From Brienomyrus brachyistius (lineage: Eukaryota > Chordata > Actinopteri > Osteoglossiformes > Mormyridae), in NCBI RefSeq assembly GCF_023856365.1, contig NC_064548.1:5556642-5620641 (forward strand): 64,000 bases of DNA, written 5' to 3'. The notes under the pieces were generated by a model, which saw nothing but the letters and a program-made list of their open reading frames with translations, was not told the DNA's origin and did not search any database. Of the stretch, positions 57,644 to 64,000 are shown piece by piece. Each line of letters begins with the position of its first letter. Positions within the stretch are counted from its first letter, which is position 1. Made by a program: the position numbers and the translations under genes.

Positions 57644-60090
57644 GTACCCGGGTTCAGAGGGAAGGGCAGGGCGGGGCCAAACGGGGAGGACTGCCACCGC
57701 ACAGGTACCCGGGTTCAGAGGGCAGGGCAGGGCGGGGCCAAACGGGGAGGACTGCCACCGCACAGGTACCCGGGTTCAGAGGGCAGGGCAGGGCGGGGCC
57801 TGACGATGACAGCTGCCACCGCACAGGTACCCGGGTTCAGAGGGCAGGGCAGGGCGGGGCCAAACGGGGAGGACTGCCACCGCACAGGTACCCGGGTTCA
57901 GAGGGCAGGGCAGGGCGGGGCCTGACGATGACAGCTTCCACCGCACAGGTACCCGGGTTCAGAGGGCAGGGCAGGGCGGGGCCAAACGGGGAGGACTGCC
58001 ACCGCACAGGTACCCGGGTTCAGAGGGCAGGGCGGGGCCTGACGATGACAGCTGCCACCGCACAGGTACCCGGGTTCAGAGGGCAGGGCAGGGCGAGGCC
58101 AAACTGAGAGGATTGCCACAGCACAGGTACCCGGGTTCAGAGGGCAGGGTGGGGCGGGGCAAATCGGGGAGGACTGCCACCGCACAGGTACCTGGGTCCA
58201 GAGGGCAGGATAGGGCAGGGTGGGGCCTGACGATGAGGACTACCACAGGACAGGTACCCGGGTCCAGAGGGAAGGGCAGGGCGGGGCCAAACGAGGAGGA
58301 CTGCCACAGCACAGGTACCCGGTTTCAGAGGGCAGGGCAGGGCGGGGCCAAATGGGGAGGACTGCCACAGCACAGGTACCCGGTTTCAGAGGGCAGGGCA
58401 GGGCGGGGCCTGACGATGACAGCTGCCACCGCACAGGTACCCGGGTTCAGAGGGCAGGGCGGGGCGGGGCCAATCGGGTGGGGCCTGACGATGAGGACTG
58501 CCACAGGACAGGTACCCGGGTCCAGAGGGCAGGGCAGGGTGGGGCCTGACGATGAGGACTGCCACAGGACAAGTACCCGGGTTCAGAGGGCAGGGCAGGG
58601 TGGGGCCTGACGATGAGGACTGCCACAGGACAGGTACCCGGGTTCAGAGGGCAGGGCAGGGTGGGGCCTGACGATGACGACTGCCACAGCACAGGTACCC
58701 GGGTCCAGAGGGCAGGATAGGGCAGGGTGGGGCCTGACGATGAGGACTGCCACAGGATAGGTACCCGGGTCCAGAGGGCAGGGCAGGGTGGGGCCTGACG
58801 ATGAGGACTGCCACAGGACAGGTACCCGGGTTCAGAGGGCAGGGCAGGGTGGGGCCTGACGATGAGGACTGCCACAGCACAGGTACCTGGGCCCAGAGGG
58901 CAGGATAGGGCAGGGTGGGGCCTGACGATGAGGACTGCCACAGGACAGGTACCCGGGTCCAGAGGGCAGGGCAGGGTGGGGCCTGACGATGAGGACTGCC
59001 ACAGGACAGGTACCCGGGTTCAAAGGGCAGGGCAGGGTGGGGCCTGACGATGACGACTGCCACAGCACAGGTACCTGGGCCCAGAGGGCAGGATAGGGCA
59101 GGGTGGGGCCTGACGATGAGGACTGCCACAGGACAGGTACCCGGGTTCAGAGGGCAGGGCAGGGTGGGGCCTGACGATGAGGACTGCCACAGGACAGGTA
59201 CCCGGGTTCAGAGGGCAGGGCAGGGTGGGGCCTGACGATGACGACTACCACAGCACAGGTACCCGGGTCCAGAGGGCAGGGCAGGGTGGGGCCTGACGAT
59301 GAGGACTGCCACAGGACAGGTACCCGGGTTCAGAGGGCAGGGCAGGGTGGGGCCTGACGATGACGACTACCACAGCACAGGTACCCGGGTCCAGAGGGCA
59401 GGATAGGGCAGGGTGGGGCCTGACGATGAGGACTGCCACAGGATAGGTACCCGGGTCCAGAGGGCAGGGCAGGGTGGGGCCTGACGATGAGGACTGCCAC
59501 AGGACAGGTACCCGGGTTCAGAGGGCAGGGCAGGGTGGGGCCTGACGATGAGGACTGCCACAGGACAGGTACCCGGGTTCAGAGGGCAGGGCAGGGTGGG
59601 GCCTGACGATGAGGACTGCCACAGCACAGGTACCTGGGCCCAGAGGGCAGGATAGGGCAGGGTGGGGCCTGACGATGAGGACTGCCACAGGACAGGTACC
59701 CGGGTCCAGAGGGCAGGGCAGGGTGGGGCCTGACGATGAGGACTGCCACAGGACAGGTACCCGGGTTCAAAGGGCAGGGCAGGGTGGGGCCTGACGATGA
59801 CGACTGCCACAGCACAGGTACCTGGGCCCAGAGGGCAGGATAGGGCAGGGTGGGGCCTGACGATGAGGACTGCCACAGGACAGGTACCCGGGTCCAGAGG
59901 GCAGGGCAGGGTGGGGCCTGACTATGAGGACTGCCACAGCACAGGTACCCGGGTTCAGAGAGCAGGGCAGGGTGGGGCCTGACGATGAGGACTGCCACAG
60001 CACAGGTACCCGGGTCCAGAGGGCAGGATAGGGCAGGGTGGGGCCTGACGATGAGGACTGCCACAGGACAGGTACCCGGGCCCAGGGGGC
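57610..60090 (+). repeat. 60-68-bp minisatellite made from an exon end plus its 5' splice site
   Basis: Each unit contains GAGGACTGCCAC(A/C)G(C/G)ACAG followed by GTACCCGGGTTCAGAGGGCA and a GGGCAGGGTGGGGCCTGACG-like G-rich stretch. The first copy is the real exon r end and donor at 57643/57644. By eye there are about 40 copies, with exon-like last bases at 57643, 57704, 57765, 57826, 57887, 57948, 58009 and so on to about 60071. Early copies are 61 bp. Later ones form a three-unit period of about 189 bp (67+61+61). Open frames of 160-220 codons on both strands follow from the array. Confidence 0.97.
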
Positions 60091-61460
60091 AGGTGGAGTG
60101 GGGCAGCGTGTATCACAGGCAGCTTTATCATATGTGTAACAAGTCTCTGATGTAGTGAAAAGTAAACGATCAAAATAAACTTTTAAAATCTGGTTTAGAA
60201 GGGCGGTGTGCAGCTCAGTAGGTTAGGATGCAGTGCCGTGTCGTCAGAAGGTCACTGGTCAAATCCCAGGGCTGGTAGAGTGATGTCACCATTGGGCCCC
60301 CGAGCAAGTCCCTTAACCCCCAGTTGCTCCAGAGACTGTCTGACCCCACTTTCTCAAAAATGTAGGTCGCTATGGAAAAAAAAGAGTCTACTAAATGAGT
60401 GTAGGTGTCTTATTAACCAAAAATTAGCAAATTAAAAATAGTCTTGATGTGGGATATTTGGTAGTCATGACAGAATGTCTTCAGTCTGGCTGGAAAGAAA
60501 ATTTGACTTTGTTCTTTTTTTTTTTTTTAGTTTTTGTAGAATGTTTTTTCCCCAAGTCTGTCTGTATTAATTGTCCTTTTAGACATTTTATGTATGCATT
60601 GTTTAGCTAAATAGCTGATGTCATGTTACTATTTGCATCCACCCCAGAAAGCAATGCTAATTTTCACCCATTGGGTCCAGCCTGTAGGAAATAAAAGTGG
60701 TTTACATCCCGAACATAAAATGAAGAATGATTTCAGGTTATCGACTTTTGACTCTCTCTCTCGGAAAGTAATGCTTTAAATCTTGTTTGTTTGCATCTTA
60801 ACTGATGTTGTGTGTCAAAAAGAACATTTATTCTGAGGATATACTTCATTCATCCATTCATTGAGAGTTTATGTGCCCCAGTTCCACCACATGGTAGGCA
60901 ATCCGTAGTGTTTTTTTGTGGGTCTAACAGTATTACAAGCAGAGGGAGTCTTTAAATTGAATGTGAATGTGCGGTTTGGGTTTGTTCAATGGTGCTATGG
61001 AGACCTATTTGAATATTACAAACAGATTCTCACCCTAAGGCCACAGGCTTTGTTATTCTGTTGCGTCCTCTTTGAGTGACAATTTCAAGCTTGTAACGTT
61101 TCAAGTACGTTAAAGACAGAGTATGGTTATGCTGAGAATTATTGTGCTGATTACTTTCAAAAACTCATCATTTGCTGGTATACGATGGATGAACTCCTTT
61201 ACGGTTAATTTATGTAAGTCTTCCTCAATGCCTCAGTAAAGTTGCGGCATTCTGCTCATTCAGAAATCCTCACCCTATGCAATAGCTGTTCTGCAGCTTT
61301 GCACTTCTTAAAGGCATTTTACGAATTGGACACTCTGTGCTCAGAAGGCCAAATTTACTTTGCTTTTACTGTATTTCCCCTTACCTTCTCTCACTTCTTA
61401 AAGACTTTTTACTTCGTTTTTTACTTCGCTTTTGTTGTGTCTCCTCTTACCTTCTCGCAG
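60091..61460 (+). other. Rest of intron r-s
   Basis: It contains a SINE (60195-60405) and a T homopolymer near 60515-60529, otherwise unique AT-rich sequence. The acceptor of exon s lies at its right end. Confidence 0.8.
60195..60405 (+). mobile_element. tRNA-derived SINE, near full length
   Basis: GGCGGTGTGCAGCTCAGTAG (A-box region), GTCAGAAGGTCACTGGTCAA with B-box-like GGTCAAATCCC, AGAGTGATGTCACCATTGGG, CCTTAACCCCCAGTTGCTCC and an end resembling GTCTACTAAATGAGTGT. It is the most complete copy in the window. Confidence 0.78.
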
Positions 61461-61658
61461 ATCCCTTTGAGGCTTTCATCATCTTCTCCATCCGTCACGA
61501 GATCAGACGGATAGACCTCCGCAAGCGAGATTACAGCCTCCTCGTTCCTGGTTTAAGAAATACCATTGCCCTGGACTTCCACTTCAATCAGAGTTTGCTC
61601 TACTGGACTGATGTTGTGGAGGATAAAATTTACAGAGGAAAGCTTTCAGAGAACGGAG
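61461..61658 (+). CDS. lrp1b: lrp1b exon (s): start of propeller 3
   Basis: The 198-bp exon is in phase 1 at both ends (acceptor CTTCTCGCAG, donor GTATAC). It encodes [60 protein letters not shown] and KLSENG. It contains a YWTD motif. [11 protein letters not shown] and [11 protein letters not shown] are LRP1B forms, where LRP1 has KPFIIFSNRHE and HLSQSALYWTD. NQS is a potential glycosylation site. Confidence 0.98.
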
Positions 61659-62331
61659 GTATACAGTTGTAGTGTAAACACTGCTTTGTTCTTGGAGATT
61701 AACTGGTATTTAATCTGTGAATCCTTGCTGGTATCAGTATTAAAATATGTACAACCTGGAAAGGGAGCCATTATTCTTTAATTTAAATCACAAAATTAAA
61801 TTAAATTAAATCAATACAGCGACTGAATGGAATGTTACTATACTATAGGCATCTGATAGTGTGTATGGATTGCAGTTAAGCTGGAGTTTGATTAATTTGT
61901 ATTCAATGTTTCATTTTTATTTTGGGGGTGTATGGTGGGCCTGGCTTTTAGTTTCTGACAAGGGGATGCAGTGACTCACTTGTTATGCTTTCAGTTCCCT
62001 GGTACAACTAACTGTCTTGTGTTTTTGCGAATACTCCGGCTCTCTGTAAAAAGCCAGCAGCGAGTGTAGATAATTGCAAGCAGCTGGATTCATGTTTAAT
62101 TTAATATTTAATAAAACACTCAGGGAGACTTTGCTTCAATTAGTCAATTTGTTCTCCTTGAGATTTTGACATTTCCTGGAAAAAAGGGAGGAGATTCACA
62201 TGGGGAGCCCTGGGAGCAGCTTCCTCGTCCTGGGATGCGGGCTGAGATTTAAAGCCGCCACGAGGTGGAGGGCAGATGTTCGGATCCCAGCTGACTTCAT
62301 TTATCTAATAGACAGCCGGTGCACTCCACAG
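61659..62331 (+). other. Intron s-t (0.67 kb)
   Basis: AT-rich GT-AG intron. Nothing further recognised. Confidence 0.8.
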
Positions 62332-62536
62332 GCGTGACTGGCATTGAAGTGGTGGTGCAGCACGGCCTGGCCACACCGGAAGGACTGGCCGTCGACTGGA
62401 TCGCTGGGAATCTCTACTGGATCGACAGCAACTTGGACCAGATCGAGGTGGCCAAGCTGGATGGGACCATGCGGGCCACGCTGATCGCTGGCGGCATGGA
62501 GCACCCACGTGCTGTTGCCCTGGACCCTGCACACGG
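62332..62536 (+). CDS. lrp1b: lrp1b exon (t): propeller 3 blades
   Basis: The 205-bp exon enters in phase 1 (acceptor ACTCCACAG) and leaves in phase 2 (donor GTACCT). It encodes [60 protein letters not shown] and DPAHG. YWID is the YWTD motif. The 1-2 phase pattern is the same as that of exons b and g at the matching blade of propellers 1 and 2. Confidence 0.97.
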
Positions 62537-63988
62537 GTACCTTTCCACTTGCATCCAACAGCAATGCTTGTGTGCAGCACCCCCTGCTGGCCGGGGGCTG
62601 CACTCGCCTATTAATCTACTTCTTTGGCTTTTGTCAATGCTTAATTATTGGGCATGCTCCATTTATAGCCCTTCCTGTAAAGCTCAGACTGTCAGCTTCC
62701 TGACATTTCTGAACAAACATTAAAAACAATTTAAAGATGTCACTCCTACATTCTATGGCCTAGGTTTGTTTTGGTAAATATGATGAGAAATTTTATTACA
62801 GTTAGAGAAAGATGAGTTTGATATATAGACAGAAACTCTAGAATAGTTTTTTAATGCTAGTACATTCAGTTTTGAAATGTAATTGAATTAGGTTTTATTC
62901 TGAGGGTTTGCAATGGCTGAATTCTTTAGGGCACGTTGCATCTTTGATGGGATTGCTTCAAGGGAAAGCTCACATTATTGATCTGGGGGTCTGATCACTA
63001 TGAATGTCGCTATCGATGTCCACTGGGAGCCTTTCTCACCAAGCTGTTCTGCCGCGGCCTGTTCAGAAGCTGACCCCTGCTTGCTGCTTTCACTTGGTGT
63101 GCAGCAGGACGTGGGCCAGGAGGTAGAATGAGTCCAGCTCACCAGTACCCCTGGTGAACGACGGTATCCAGTCCGCTAAAGTTTATTAATTCACCTCTAT
63201 GTCCTCCCTTCACTAACAGAGTGCACCCTATTGAAATTGATCAAATCAAGGGCACATGTAGTACGCTGTTACCTAATAGTATCTACAGTCATTTAATGTG
63301 CTAGTTGTTTTTTTTCCTGGATGGTGGTTTGTCTTTTTGTTGAGGTTCTCTGCCATCTGGCTGAATTTTGAAGTTCATTTTAACGCTGGAGGCCTGCTAT
63401 GCTAACTCTTGGATGCTGCATCCATTTAAATAAACACTGAAAGGGTTTTAAGCTGCTGGGATACATTTTTATACTGATAGGGGCTGGTGCCAAGCTAGTT
63501 ACATTTTGGGCCCTGTTGGAGTAGTTATTCCTTTGTTAAATCTTTAACAGCTCTGAGGGCTTCAGGCTGGATACGTCTTGGTAAATGGGACAAATTTCTG
63601 TCCCCTAAATGGGGAAACTGTCCGGGCCGTTTTCTTGCCCATTGGCCTATTTTCGTTAATTCACTGAATATAATATTATCATGCTGTTAAATCGCATTGA
63701 AGTGCCATTGGCTAAACTCTCTGGTGACCTGCCCTACCTATCCCCGAGTTAAAAAAAAGTGATTTCACAAAGTGTTTTGAAAGGTCATTCAATGAACAAG
63801 ACATCATAATATATCCTGTATTAGAGTTCAAGTTATACAGGCCTGTGTACTTAGGGTTTGATCCAAAGGATGTTGATTTTTTTTTTTACACTTTCCATTT
63901 GTCTCTCTACAGTTAAATGGTCATTATGACTTGACCTGAGCAAACCATGAAGCTGTTGTGTTAACCCATAATATGTTTTTGTTTATAG
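62537..63988 (+). other. Intron t-u (1.45 kb)
   Basis: Unique AT-rich sequence with a T-run near 63881-63889. No gene was recognised. Confidence 0.75.
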
Positions 63989-64000
63989 CATCCTGTTCTG
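63989..64000 (+). CDS. lrp1b: lrp1b exon (u): first 12 bases, cut by window edge
   Basis: TTTGTTTATAG is followed by CATCCTGTTCTG. With the GG left by exon t this reads G-I-L-F-W, the expected start of the next propeller 3 blade (GILFWTDWD in LRP1/LRP1B). The phase fits exactly. The exon continues outside the window. Confidence 0.85.

Larger units (their letters stand above)
1..64000 (+). other. lrp1b: lrp1b locus (partial): propeller 1 to start of propeller 3
   Basis: Twenty full exons and one partial exon on the plus strand give a continuous, stop-free reading frame with matching phases. The domain order is propeller, EGF, propeller, EGF, eight LDL class A repeats, two EGFs and propeller, which is the layout of LRP1 and LRP1B. 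Paralogue-diagnostic stretches ([33 protein letters not shown]) match LRP1B as I know it. LRP1B is a giant endocytic receptor of the LDL receptor family at the cell surface. Class A repeats bind ligands in a calcium-dependent way, and propellers with EGF modules support ligand release in endosomes. The first exon seen begins in phase 1, so an upstream exon must exist left of the window, and bases 1-6134 are probably intron of the same gene. Promoter, start codon and polyadenylation site are outside. Confidence 0.93.

Noticed and set aside
57900..60173. Minus-strand Pro/Cys-rich open frames of 160-169 codons
   Set aside because: They are antisense to the exon-derived array, staggered copies of the same repeat.
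6135..63999. Identity as LRP1 rather than LRP1B
   Set aside because: Residues at paralogue-specific places (exons g, h, i, j, s) follow LRP1B. A database comparison would settle any remaining doubt.

Overview
This is vertebrate nuclear DNA, most likely from a ray-finned fish. It has widely spaced exons with GT-AG splice sites, tRNA-derived SINEs of fish type, Tc1/mariner and hAT-like DNA transposons, a CR1/Jockey-like LINE and many minisatellites. There is no sign of prokaryotic organisation: no operons, and no open reading frame larger than a single exon outside repeats.

The window holds the 5' part of one plus-strand gene that I identify as lrp1b (LDL receptor-related protein 1B). I could place 20 complete internal exons and the first 12 bases of a 21st, about 3.6 kb of coding sequence or some 1,200 residues. 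All exon junctions agree in phase and I see no in-frame stop or frameshift. In order they encode YWTD beta-propeller 1 (6135-18151), one EGF-like domain (18480-18623), propeller 2 (19879-26370), another EGF (28578-28703), a cluster of eight LDL-receptor class A repeats (28821-52963), two EGF modules (57398-57643) and the start of propeller 3 (61461-64000). Residues that differ between the paralogues, such as [10 protein letters not shown] and [14 protein letters not shown], match LRP1B rather than LRP1. The signal peptide, first class A repeats and first EGFs lie to the left; the rest of the very large ectodomain, the membrane segment and the tail lie to the right.

Everything else is intron. 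Tandem repeats cover roughly 8 kb: a 33-bp array at the left edge (1-2219), a 29-bp array ending 140 bp before the first exon (4968-5996), a 32-bp array running into the acceptor of the exon at 41071, and a 60-68 bp array (57610-60090). Smaller arrays sit inside transposons at 22.5, 29.1 and 43.6 kb. Mobile elements include a broken Tc1 (31.8-33.1 kb), a Tc1 deletion derivative beside a second Tc1 carrying insertions (43.5-46.1 kb), a LINE fragment (46.9-48.0 kb), a hAT-like element with an 8-bp target duplication (29.1-31.2 kb) and at least eight SINE copies.

The most unusual finding is that two arrays appear to be built from splice sites of the host gene. The 57.6-60.1 kb array repeats the last ~33 bases of an lrp1b exon together with its 5' splice site, giving about 40 tandem donor copies with G-quadruplex motifs. 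The 40.5-41.07 kb array consists of units that each look like a 3' splice site and merges into the real acceptor.
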